A stretch of 64,000 nt of DNA from Lachnoclostridium sp. UBA7097 (GTDB lineage Bacteria > Bacillota > Clostridia > Lachnospirales > Lachnospiraceae): the NCBI GenBank assembly GCA_002499945.1, contig DKYP01000100.1:1-64000 (forward strand), written 5' to 3'. Position 1 is the first letter of the stretch, and every line of letters starts with the position of its first letter. Made by a program: the position numbers and the translations under genes. Positions 53,701 to 61,407 of this stretch are shown piece by piece. The notes below the pieces were generated by a model that worked only from the letters and a program-made list of their open reading frames with translations, was not told where the DNA came from and did no database searches.

Positions 53701-55380
53701 ATGGGGGAAAAGCTGGACAGATTTGAACAGTTTGATGATGTATTTAAAATAATTTCAAAATGTACAGACGACTATTTGTTTATATTAGATTTTATAGAAG
53801 ACCATTATAATATTACAGAACGTGCAGCAGAGGTATTTAATATTCCTGGCAATGATTTTTATAATGCTACAGAAATACTAAATAATGTTGTCCATCCTGA
53901 AGACAGGAAGATGCTTTCTGATAACCTGGAGAAGATTAAGGCAGGGGAAAGTGATTGCCATGACCTTGAATATAAGTGGATTAACAAGGATGGAGAACCT
54001 GTGTGGATAAGCTGCCGTGGACAGGTTATCCGCAATGAACAGGGAAAAGCACATTTCCTTATAGGAAGGGTGTCAGAGCTTGGCAGGAAGAACAAGATTG
54101 ATAATGTAACAGGGCTTTACCGTGAAATCAGCCTGCGCCAGAATATTGTCCAGATGGGGAAATGTGGCACAAAAGGGTTTCTTCTGCTTATAGGAATAGA
54201 TAACTTTAAAGATATAAATGAAAGGTATACCAAGGAAGTTGGCAATACTACATTAAAAGGGCTGGCAAAGTGTGTCAAAAAGGCAGCAGGCAGCACGGCA
54301 GAGGTTTACCGTATGAGCGGTGATGAAATTATGGTTTTGTGCAAAAATATTGTTTCTGCCAGTAATGACCCTGCCAGGAATATGTATAAAAAAATAAGGG
54401 CTGCAGTTGATGAAAGGATAGGCGAAAAGGGATACAGGCTTTTTTATACAATATCAGGCGGATATGTGTATTTTACAGAAAAAGATAAATTTGATTTTAA
54501 TTATATCGAAAAGGCAGAGTTTGCATTAAGGATTGCCAAAATACGTGGCAAAAATATGTGTATATGTTATGAACAGAACGATTATGATGAATATGTACAA
54601 AAGCTTGAAATGCAGGAAGCGTTAAGGAAAGCCGCTGAAAATGGTTTTGAAGGTTTTGAGCTTTATTACCAGCCTATTGTAAATATGGAGAAGGCCTGTA
54701 TTCATGGGGCAGAAGCACTTTTAAGGTGGCGGAATGAAAAGTTTGGCATGGTTTCACCAGGAATATTTATACCGCTTCTTGAAGAAAGCGGGCTTATAAT
54801 ACCAGTAGGACGCTGGGTTATTGAAGAGGCTATGCGCCAGTGCCTTAAATGGCAGGAAAAATGCCCTGGCTTCCGGGTAAATATAAATATTTCATTTGTC
54901 CAGCTTAAGAAGAGCAATGTAATAAGTGATATTGATGCATATATTGAAAAATATGGTTTTAGCAGCGATAATGTATTATTTGAAATTACGGAAAGCGGTG
55001 AACTGGAATCAGGTTATGCTACACAAAATATCCTTGAATCATTCCATAGAAGAAGCTTAAACCTTGCAATAGATGACTTCGGGACGGGTTATTCAAACCT
55101 GCGCTATATTAAGGAAATGATGTTTAACCTTGTAAAAATTGACCAGGCATTTATAAGAGGGATAAAATCCAGCCAGTATGATTATATGGTTGTTAAGCAG
55201 TTTACAGAACTTGCACACAGCCTGAATTTAAAAGTGTGCTATGAGGGTGTTGAAACAGAAGAGGATTTTAAATGTGTAATGGAATTAAAACCAGATTATA
55301 TACAGGGGTTTTATTTTTCAAGACCTGTGCCAGTAGCAGAATTTGAAGAAAAATTTCTTGGAAAAGAGGATATGTATTGA
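53701..55380 (+). CDS. PAS-GGDEF-EAL cyclic-di-GMP protein
   Basis: Cytosolic three-domain protein of 559 residues. A PAS/PAC fold (about 15-135, with NKDGEPVWISCRGQV) is followed by a GGDEF-like domain whose signature reads SGDEI instead of GGDEF, and by an EAL domain (from about 300) with EALLRW, ITESGE, DDFGTGYSN, LVKID, YEGVET and QGFYFSRP. The EAL residues for c-di-GMP hydrolysis are all there, so it is most likely a phosphodiesterase; the altered GGDEF may be a GTP sensor or a weak cyclase. Confidence 0.9.
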   Translation: MGEKLDRFEQFDDVFKIISKCTDDYLFILDFIEDHYNITERAAEVFNIPGNDFYNATEILNNVVHPEDRKMLSDNLEKIKAGESDCHDLEYKWINKDGEPVWISCRGQVIRNEQGKAHFLIGRVSELGRKNKIDNVTGLYREISLRQNIVQMGKCGTKGFLLLIGIDNFKDINERYTKEVGNTTLKGLAKCVKKAAGSTAEVYRMSGDEIMVLCKNIVSASNDPARNMYKKIRAAVDERIGEKGYRLFYTISGGYVYFTEKDKFDFNYIEKAEFALRIAKIRGKNMCICYEQNDYDEYVQKLEMQEALRKAAENGFEGFELYYQPIVNMEKACIHGAEALLRWRNEKFGMVSPGIFIPLLEESGLIIPVGRWVIEEAMRQCLKWQEKCPGFRVNINISFVQLKKSNVISDIDAYIEKYGFSSDNVLFEITESGELESGYATQNILESFHRRSLNLAIDDFGTGYSNLRYIKEMMFNLVKIDQAFIRGIKSSQYDYMVVKQFTELAHSLNLKVCYEGVETEEDFKCVMELKPDYIQGFYFSRPVPVAEFEEKFLGKEDMY

Positions 55381-55447
55381 TTTTTTATGCTGCCTGCAAA
55401 TTATGGAATGGTGGCATATGTTAAACAGTTGATGAGGGTTTTTAGAT

Positions 55448-56557
55448 ATGGATAAGAATATTTTCAGGATAAAAAAATTTATTGCGCTTTTCCTGGCAAT
55501 AAGCCTTGCACTGGCAGGGTGCAGCCAGGTTACAGTACAAAACAGTTCAAACAGTACGTCAAATAAAGAAAAAAGCCAGGCTAATAATGTATCTGCAACA
55601 GGAAGTGGAAACCTTGAAGTGCATTTTATTGATGTAGGGCAGGGAAGTTCTACACTTATAGAAAGTAACGGGCATTATATGCTTATAGATGGCGGTGACA
55701 GCAAATATGCATCAAGGGTGGTTTCGTACCTGGATGATGAAGATGCCAGAAAGCTTGACTATGTTATTGCCACACATTATGATGCAGACCATTTAAATGG
55801 TGTGGTTGGTGCACTGGAAGCATATGATGCTGATGTTGTAATAGCACCGGATTACAAGGCAGAAAGCAAGATTTACCAGTCATTTACAAGGGTTATGAAA
55901 GAAAAAGGCATTAAGATTACATATCCGGAAACTGGTAAAAAATATAAAATAGGTGATGCAGAATTTACAATACTTGCACCAAATGATACACATTATGATG
56001 ATGCCAATGATTATTCAGTTGCAATTAAGCTTGTTAATGGAAATAATACATTTATACTTACAGGTGATGCAGAGATTGAAAGTGAATATGAGATGCTTGA
56101 AACAGGAATTGATTTGTCATGTGATGTATACCTTGCAGGACACCACGGCAGCAGATATTCTTCTTCTGAGGCATTTTTGCAGGCAATGCAGCCGGAAAGT
56201 GTTGTTATAAGTGCAGGTAAAAATAACAAGTATGGACACCCATCGGATGAAGCAATGGCAAGGATTAATGCAATGGGATGTGATGTATACCGCACTGACC
56301 AGCTTGGGGATATAATTGCAACAAGCGATGGAAAAAATATAAAATTTAATGTTAAAAAATCTTTCGGAGGGAGTAAGAAGAAAAAGAACAGCACTACAAA
56401 GACAAAAGGGGAATTTATAGGAAATGTTAATTCCAAAAAATTCCATGAAAAAGACTGTGGTTCAGTCCCTGATGAAGAAAACAGGGTGTATTTTAATACA
56501 GCAGATGAAGCAGAAAGTGCAGGGTATGAGCCTTGTGGTAATTGCAAGCCGGAGTAA
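55448..56557 (+). CDS. ComEC/Rec2-like metallo-beta-lactamase lipoprotein with Ada-like tail
   Basis: Exported lipoprotein of 369 residues. The signal peptide ends in the lipobox LALAGC. Then comes a metallo-beta-lactamase fold with VHFIDVGQGSSTLIE, ATHYDADHLNG (the HxxxDH metal site near residue 108), LTGDAE and LAGHHGS, as in the soluble domain of ComEC. After a Lys/Ser/Thr-rich linker, about 45 residues at the end (FHEKDCG...YEPCGNCKPE) resemble the metal-binding Ada domain. The substrate may be extracellular DNA or nucleotides. No competence gene is adjacent. Confidence 0.87.
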   Translation: MDKNIFRIKKFIALFLAISLALAGCSQVTVQNSSNSTSNKEKSQANNVSATGSGNLEVHFIDVGQGSSTLIESNGHYMLIDGGDSKYASRVVSYLDDEDARKLDYVIATHYDADHLNGVVGALEAYDADVVIAPDYKAESKIYQSFTRVMKEKGIKITYPETGKKYKIGDAEFTILAPNDTHYDDANDYSVAIKLVNGNNTFILTGDAEIESEYEMLETGIDLSCDVYLAGHHGSRYSSSEAFLQAMQPESVVISAGKNNKYGHPSDEAMARINAMGCDVYRTDQLGDIIATSDGKNIKFNVKKSFGGSKKKKNSTTKTKGEFIGNVNSKKFHEKDCGSVPDEENRVYFNTADEAESAGYEPCGNCKPE

Positions 56558-56788
56558 TATCTGCAGAATTTGCAATACCAGTTTTTGATGAAAATAATGA
56601 TGTTTTGCGGTATAATGTATTTCATGCAGAATTGGTGATAAGACATTCTGAAGATAGAAAGTTGTATTTATATGATATTATAAACATAAAAAAAGAAACG
56701 GGCACCCCGCTTGAGCCATAAGCTGTACGGTAAAAAACCCGCCTCTTTTTATATAGTTTATAACAGAAAGGAAAAAAAGTCAAGAGAT

Positions 56789-58252
56789 ATGTATCAGGAA
56801 ATTGATTTAAATAAAATAGACATAAATTCAAATCCCCCGATGGAAGAACCAGCCAGACAATATTATTTTATGGCAAAATGCCGGGAATGGGTTCAGGAAT
56901 TTGAACGGAAAAATGACCGCCGCCCAACCGCGCTTATTCAGACCTTTGGCTGCCAGATGAATGCAAGGGATTCTGAAAAAATTCTTGGTATCCTTAAATG
57001 TATTGGGTATACAGAGGCTGGTTCAGAGGATGCAGACCTTGTTGTGTTTAATACATGTACTGTCAGGGAAAATGCCAATCTTAAAGTGTATGGGCGTATC
57101 GGGCAACTTAAAAAGTATAAAGCAAAGAACCCTGGAATGGTAACTATGGTCTGCGGGTGCATGATGCAGGAGAAAGAGGCTGTTGAAAAGATTAAGAAAA
57201 GTTATAAAAATGTTGATATAATATTTGGTACACATAATATATATAAATTTGCTGAACTTCTTGCAATGAAAGTGCTTGATGAACCAGACAGCAAAAAGAT
57301 GGTAATTGATGTATGGGAGGATGCTACGGAGATTGTGGAAAGCCTGCCTGCGGAAAGGAAATATCCTTTTAAGAGTGGTGTAAATATTATGTACGGCTGC
57401 AATAATTTCTGTAGTTATTGTATAGTGCCTTATGTGCGTGGCAGGGAAAGGAGCAGGAAACCAGAAGATATTATTGAGGAGATAGAAGGGCTTGTAAAAG
57501 ATGGTGTTTCAGAAGTTATGTTGCTTGGCCAGAATGTTAATTCTTATGGCAAGAACCTTGAAGAGCCTGTAACTTTTACAGAGCTTCTTGAAAGGGTGGA
57601 GGGCATAAACGGGCTTAAGCGGATACGTTTTATGACTTCGCATCCAAAGGATTTGTCAGATGGCCTTATAGAATTTATGGGACGTTCAGAAAAGCTTTGC
57701 AGGCATATACATCTTCCTTTGCAGTCAGGCAGCAACAGGCTTCTTAAGATTATGAACCGCCATTATACCAAAGAAGATTATCTTCTGCTTGTGGATAAGA
57801 TAAGAAAAGCTGTACCAGATATTGCAATTACAACAGATATAATAACAGGATTTCCTGGTGAAACAGAAGAGGATTTTAAAGAAACGCTTGATGTGGTAGA
57901 AAAAGTTTGTTATGATAATGCCTTTACATTTATATACAGCAAGCGTACAGGGACACCCGCTGCTTCAATGGACAACCAGGTACCAGAGGATGTTGTAAAG
58001 GAGAGGTTTGACAGGCTTTTAGAGGCAGTACATGGCAGCACAGCCAGGAAGGCAGGGCAATACCTGGGAAAGACTTATGATGTGCTGGTTGAGGAAATTA
58101 ATGCACAGGAAGAAGGGTATGTAACAGGAAGGACAGGACAGAATTATTTAGTGCATTTTAAGGGCAGTAAAGACCTTATAGGAAAGATTGTACCTGTTAA
58201 ATTATGTGAAAGCAGGGGATTTTATTATTATGGGGAATTAGCAGGGGATTAA
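56789..58252 (+). CDS. miaB: tRNA-2-methylthio-N6-dimethylallyladenosine synthase
   Basis: Radical-SAM methylthiotransferase that modifies A37 of tRNAs. N-terminal domain with IQTFGCQMNARDSEKI, cluster motif in YGCNNFCSYCIVPYVRGRE, and a C-terminal TRAM domain. From ATG 56789 it has 487 residues, the usual length for Firmicutes, where an N-terminal extension is normal; the frame is open to 56711. The ribosome site is weak (AAGAG). The 230 bases upstream hold no gene; they contain GC-rich partial repeats (CGGGCACCCCGC and AAAAAACCCGCC) that I could not fold convincingly. Confidence 0.95.
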   Translation: MYQEIDLNKIDINSNPPMEEPARQYYFMAKCREWVQEFERKNDRRPTALIQTFGCQMNARDSEKILGILKCIGYTEAGSEDADLVVFNTCTVRENANLKVYGRIGQLKKYKAKNPGMVTMVCGCMMQEKEAVEKIKKSYKNVDIIFGTHNIYKFAELLAMKVLDEPDSKKMVIDVWEDATEIVESLPAERKYPFKSGVNIMYGCNNFCSYCIVPYVRGRERSRKPEDIIEEIEGLVKDGVSEVMLLGQNVNSYGKNLEEPVTFTELLERVEGINGLKRIRFMTSHPKDLSDGLIEFMGRSEKLCRHIHLPLQSGSNRLLKIMNRHYTKEDYLLLVDKIRKAVPDIAITTDIITGFPGETEEDFKETLDVVEKVCYDNAFTFIYSKRTGTPAASMDNQVPEDVVKERFDRLLEAVHGSTARKAGQYLGKTYDVLVEEINAQEEGYVTGRTGQNYLVHFKGSKDLIGKIVPVKLCESRGFYYYGELAGD

Positions 58253-58253
58253 T

Positions 58254-59303
58254 ATGGGAGAGGAAAATATTTTAATAAATCTAAGGCAGAAACAGGAAGC
58301 AAGGGAACACCAGATATTAAGCAGGTATGCTTCATTTGCAGACCAGACACAGGGAAGGGACAGGGAAGAACCACAGTGCGATATAAGGACAGATTACCAG
58401 CGTGACCGTGACAGGATTATCCACTGCAAGGCATTCAGGCGTCTTAAAGACAAGACACAGGTTTTTCTTTCACCAGAGAGCGACCATTACAGGACCCGCC
58501 TTACCCATACCCTGGAGGTGGCACAGAATGCAAGGACGCTTGCAAGGGCACTTATGCTTAATGAAGACCTTGTAGAAGCCATTGCACTCGGGCATGACCT
58601 TGGGCATACACCATTTGGCCATGCAGGGGAAAGTGCGTTAAATGAAATAACAAAGGATAGTGGCGGTTTCCACCATAACATGCAGAGTGTAAGGGTAGTT
58701 GAAGTCCTGGAAAAAGGCGGCAGGGGGTTAAACCTTACCAAAGAAGTGAGGGATGGCATATTAAACCACCGGACTGCATCAGAACCGCATACACTTGAAG
58801 GCAAAATTGTGCGTTTTTCAGATAAAATTGCATATATAAATTCTGATATAGATGATTCTATACGTGCAGGAATAATTTCAGAAAAAGAGATTCCAAAAGA
58901 ACTGTCAGATGTCCTTGGTGACAGCACTAATAAAAGGCTTAATACACTTGTGCATGATATTGTAAAAAACAGCGGAGGTAAAAATAATATATGTATGTCA
59001 GAAGAAGTTAAGAAAAGCATGTCCGGGCTTAGAAGCTACCTCTTTAAAAATGTTTACAGAAACCCGCTGGCAAAAAGGGAAGAACAGAAAGTAAAGCACT
59101 TAATAGAACAGCTTTATGAGTATTATATAAAGAATATAGAAAAACTTCCAGATGAATTTATTAATATGATAGAAAACGGGGAAACAAAAGAAAGGGCAGT
59201 ATGCGATTTTATTGCATGTATGAGTGACAGGTATGCAATTAACCTTTATAAAGAGATTATGATACCTAAATCATGGAGTATAAGAAGCATAGAACACAGA
59301 TAA
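58254..59303 (+). CDS. dgt: Deoxyguanosinetriphosphate triphosphohydrolase-like protein
   Basis: HD-domain dNTPase of nucleotide pool control. Motifs: DRDRIIHCKAFRRLKDKTQVF, SDHYRTRLTHTLEVAQNARTLAR (first His), IALGHDLGHTPFGHAGE (the HD pair) and VRFSDKIAYINSDIDD. Length 349 fits the short dGTPase-like group. It starts one base after the miaB stop. In many Clostridia it precedes dnaG-rpoD; here that pair is at 7731-10815, so the order has been broken. Confidence 0.93.
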   Translation: MGEENILINLRQKQEAREHQILSRYASFADQTQGRDREEPQCDIRTDYQRDRDRIIHCKAFRRLKDKTQVFLSPESDHYRTRLTHTLEVAQNARTLARALMLNEDLVEAIALGHDLGHTPFGHAGESALNEITKDSGGFHHNMQSVRVVEVLEKGGRGLNLTKEVRDGILNHRTASEPHTLEGKIVRFSDKIAYINSDIDDSIRAGIISEKEIPKELSDVLGDSTNKRLNTLVHDIVKNSGGKNNICMSEEVKKSMSGLRSYLFKNVYRNPLAKREEQKVKHLIEQLYEYYIKNIEKLPDEFINMIENGETKERAVCDFIACMSDRYAINLYKEIMIPKSWSIRSIEHR

Positions 59304-59341
59304 ACAGGAAGTAAAAAAGATTTAAAATGTATATAAAACTA

Positions 59342-59370
59342 TTGACATTTTCAGAATCTGGCTGTATTAT
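59342..59370 (+). promoter_or_regulatory. Promoter of the antitoxin small RNA
   Basis: TTGACA (59342-59347), exactly 17 bases, and TATTAT (59365-59370): the best sigma-A promoter in the window, yet no protein frame follows. A start near 59377 and the terminator at 59448 give an RNA of about 70 bases. Confidence 0.85.
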
Positions 59371-59405
59371 AATATACAGCTAGGAAGCAAAAATAGATGT
59401 AGAAA

Positions 59406-59417
59406 TGTCATGAAACC
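59406..59417 (+). repeat. Direct repeat, antitoxin copy
   Basis: TGTCATGAAACC, identical to 59580-59591. In par/Fst loci such repeats are the sites where the two convergent RNAs pair although they are transcribed from separate ends. Confidence 0.85.
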
Positions 59418-59418
59418 A

Positions 59419-59448
59419 AAAAAACCAGAGTGTCGGCTCTGGTTTTTT
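59419..59448. terminator. Shared bidirectional terminator of toxin and antitoxin RNAs
   Basis: AAAAAACCAGAG (59419-59430) pairs with CTCTGGTTTTTT (59437-59448) around a 6-base loop. Read from either strand it ends in a T-run, so both convergent RNAs stop here. Confidence 0.93.
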
Positions 59449-59492
59449 CCTGTCTATAAAGGCAGAATACATATTTTCAGGCTGTTTGCTGC

Positions 59493-59585
59493 CTAATCAT
59501 TATTTTCGTCCAGCCATTTGCATATGTAGTAACTTACTACATTTGCCGTAATGGAAACAAAGACAGACATAAGAATTTCTGTCAT
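59493..59585 (-). CDS. Fst-like small membrane toxin (type I toxin-antitoxin)
   Basis: A 30-residue peptide: MTEILMSVFVSITANVV begins it, a single hydrophobic helix fills residues 4-22, and it ends YICKWLDENND. A membrane helix followed by a W-L pair and a charged tail is the pattern of Fst-family toxins, which damage the cell membrane when overproduced. The ribosome site GGGGGTGAGG is unusually strong. The start codon lies in a 12-base repeat shared with the convergent small RNA. It is too short for ordinary gene calling. The toxin role is inferred from the peptide pattern and the very specific locus layout. Confidence 0.75.
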   Translation of the reverse strand: MTEILMSVFVSITANVVSYYICKWLDENND

Positions 59586-59591
59586 GAAACC
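59580..59591 (+). repeat. Direct repeat over the toxin start codon
   Basis: TGTCATGAAACC on the plus strand; the complementary CAT at 59583-59585 is the toxin ATG. Exact copy of 59406-59417. Confidence 0.85.
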
Positions 59592-59602
59592 TCACCCCCT
59601 TT

Positions 59603-59633
59603 CTGCTGGAGGTACGGCAGCAGTTTAATTATA
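59603..59633 (-). promoter_or_regulatory. Toxin promoter and 5' stem-loop
   Basis: On the minus strand TATAAT (59628-59633) is preceded by TGA, an extended -10 box. The leader of about 36 bases holds CTGCTG/CAGCAG (59618-59623 with 59603-59608), whose loop contains ACCTC, complementary to GAGGT of the ribosome site. A 5' hairpin that hides the ribosome site is a known feature of Fst mRNAs. Confidence 0.65.
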
Positions 59634-59761
59634 TCATATTCCAGTGTATTATTCTATTGTTTTTCCTTTTAAAAATTTTTTTAAACTTTTGTCAGATTTT
59701 AATGTTATAAAAAGTGTTATATATGAAGGCATGTAAGAACCAGCAGGAAAGGAGGTAAATT

Positions 59762-60271
59762 ATGGATACAGGCCGTAATGTAGAAGAACTTTTTGGACGT
59801 TATTCTGATATGGTTTACAGGATTGCCATATCATATGGAAATAATGTGCAGATGGCAGAGGATGTTGTCCAGGAAGTGTTTTTACGTTTTTTAAAGAAGA
59901 GACCAGATTTTAAAAGTAGTGAACATGAAAAGGCGTGGTTTATCCGTGTGACAGTGAATTGCTGTAAGAGCCTGCTTTCTTCTGCATGGATAAAGCGTGT
60001 CCAGCCATTAGAAGATACCATGCAGGCAGAGATTTTATTTAAGGACAGCGGCAGCAGCAGTTTATATGAACTGGTGTCAGGGCTTCCGGCAAAATACAGC
60101 ACTGTATTATATCTGCGTTATTATGAGGAATACAAAGTAAAGGAGATTGCGAAAATCCTCCATATAACACCAAACCTTGTATCAGCCAGGATTGCCCGTG
60201 CAAAGAAAATGATTAAGCAGGAGTTATTAAAAGAAAGGAAGTGTTTTAAAGATGAAACAGGAATTATTTAA
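59762..60271 (+). CDS. ECF-type RNA polymerase sigma factor
   Basis: Alternative sigma factor, 169 residues, with region 2 (SDMVYRIAISYGNNVQMAEDVVQEVFLRFLKKRP) and region 4 (LYLRYYEEYKVKEIAKILHITPNLVSARIARAKKMIKQ). It closely matches the SigV/YlaC-like type of Clostridia. GGAAAGGAGG precedes ATG. The next gene overlaps it by 20 bases and encodes its likely anti-sigma factor. Confidence 0.92.
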   Translation: MDTGRNVEELFGRYSDMVYRIAISYGNNVQMAEDVVQEVFLRFLKKRPDFKSSEHEKAWFIRVTVNCCKSLLSSAWIKRVQPLEDTMQAEILFKDSGSSSLYELVSGLPAKYSTVLYLRYYEEYKVKEIAKILHITPNLVSARIARAKKMIKQELLKERKCFKDETGII

Positions 60272-61253
60272 AGAAATGTATAATGGGATACAGATGGACA
60301 GGGAACAGAAAGAAAGGATATTGTCAAATATTAAAGCAGAGGAAAGTAAAAAGAGGATAAAGGCAGGCAGGAAACTTCCTGTACCAGCCATTGCTACAGC
60401 CTGTGCCTGTGTAATGCTGTTTGCAGGCGTGCCTGTACTTGCAGCAAATACAGGAATAGTGGACAGTATAGTACAGGCTTTTGGTTTATTTAGCATAGAC
60501 AAACCTGAAGTTACAGAGGAACAGAAAAAAATATATTCAGAATATGGAAATGTGCTGGATAATGAAATTAAACTTGAAGGCGGTACCCTTAAATTTGATG
60601 CAGTTGTATGTGACAAAAATTATATATGTATTCCTTTTTCTGTTATAAATCCAGATAATACAGCCAAAAAAAGAGTACACAATGAGAACTTAAGGTTCTT
60701 TCTGGCAGGAAGTAAGTCTGATTATCCAATGGGTATGATTACTATGTTTCCACAAGTCCAGGAAGATGGAAGCTTAAAAGGCTGTTACCAGTTAAATGTA
60801 GAAGAAGAAATAAATCCAGGAGATAAGATACTGGTAAAAAGAGCAGAAAAATGGGATGATGATAAATATGATTTAGTTTCAGAATTTAATATCCAAAAGA
60901 TTGCAGAAAGCTGTAATATACCAGTAGATAAGGAACTGCTAAAGAAGAAAGATATGGGTCAAATCTATAGCATGGAGATTTCACCATTATCATTAAGAAT
61001 AGAGGGAAAGAATAAACAGGGAGATGCCCGGAAAAGTTACAGGGAAGATATATTTTATTATGATATAACAGTTGAATTAAAAGATGGTACTATTATAAAA
61101 CAAGCTGATACAGGCCAGTGGGGCAGGGAAAGTGAAAATGATACTTACATCAGGACTGTATTATTTGCAGCACCAGTTGATGTAAGTAAAGTTGCAGGAG
61201 TACGTATAAAAAGTTTGGACAAAGAGTTATGGATTCCAGCAGGGAATTTATAA
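60252..61253 (+). CDS. DUF4179-like membrane protein, probable anti-sigma factor
   Basis: The 333-residue protein has a cytosolic N-terminus (MKQELFKEMYNGIQMDREQKERILSNI), one membrane segment (VPAIATACACVMLFAGVPVLAA) and an outer domain of the DUF4179 kind with conserved VVCDKNYICIPFSVINPD. Such genes stand directly behind ECF sigma genes in Clostridia and are taken to be their anti-sigma factors. The last 50 bases of this gene are repeated at 61303-61352 behind it, the trace of a former duplicate. Confidence 0.8.
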   Translation: MKQELFKEMYNGIQMDREQKERILSNIKAEESKKRIKAGRKLPVPAIATACACVMLFAGVPVLAANTGIVDSIVQAFGLFSIDKPEVTEEQKKIYSEYGNVLDNEIKLEGGTLKFDAVVCDKNYICIPFSVINPDNTAKKRVHNENLRFFLAGSKSDYPMGMITMFPQVQEDGSLKGCYQLNVEEEINPGDKILVKRAEKWDDDKYDLVSEFNIQKIAESCNIPVDKELLKKKDMGQIYSMEISPLSLRIEGKNKQGDARKSYREDIFYYDITVELKDGTIIKQADTGQWGRESENDTYIRTVLFAAPVDVSKVAGVRIKSLDKELWIPAGNL

Positions 61254-61270
61254 TTTGTATGCAATTATGT

Positions 61271-61352
61271 ATTTTTTAAACTTGTGCCAGATTTTAAAAC
61301 TGGTTGATGTAAGTGAAGTTACAGGAGTACGTATAAAGAGTGCAGATAAGAG
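61271..61352 (+). pseudogene. Remnant of a duplicated ECF/DUF4179 locus
   Basis: 61303-61352 matches 61176-61226 almost base for base (GTTGATGTAAGT, GGAGTACGTATAAA; translated VDVSEVTGVRIKSADKS against VDVSKVAGVRIKSLDKE). Just before it, 61271-61299 resembles the stretch upstream of the sigma gene at about 59672-59702 (TTTTTTAAACTT, then CAGATTTTAA). The piece looks like a second copy of the locus reduced to its two ends by an internal deletion. Confidence 0.65.
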
Positions 61353-61382
61353 CCAGCTAATCATTGTAAGATTTCTGGCTCT
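61349..61382. terminator. Hairpin between convergent operons
   Basis: AGAGCCAG (61349-61356) pairs with CTGGCTCT (61375-61382), followed by GTTTATTTTT. It ends the sigma operon and may also serve the opposing operon. Confidence 0.75.
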
Positions 61383-61407
61383 GTTTATTTTTACTGGATA
61401 AGCATGT

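Larger units (their letters stand above)
59377..59448 (+). ncRNA. RNAII-like antitoxin small RNA of a type I toxin-antitoxin locus
   Basis: A short RNA transcribed towards the toxin gene and sharing a terminator with it. It carries TGTCATGAAACC (59406-59417), an exact direct repeat of 59580-59591, where the toxin mRNA has its start codon. The RNA is therefore complementary to the toxin's translation start over 12 bases, and also to the toxin mRNA's 3' hairpin. This is the known layout of the par/Fst RNAII, which blocks translation of the toxin. Transcript ends are predicted, not measured. Confidence 0.75.

Noticed and set aside
56558..56788. Possible riboswitch or attenuator before miaB
   Set aside because: There are GC-rich blocks that could pair partly, but I could not build a consistent fold or match a known class.
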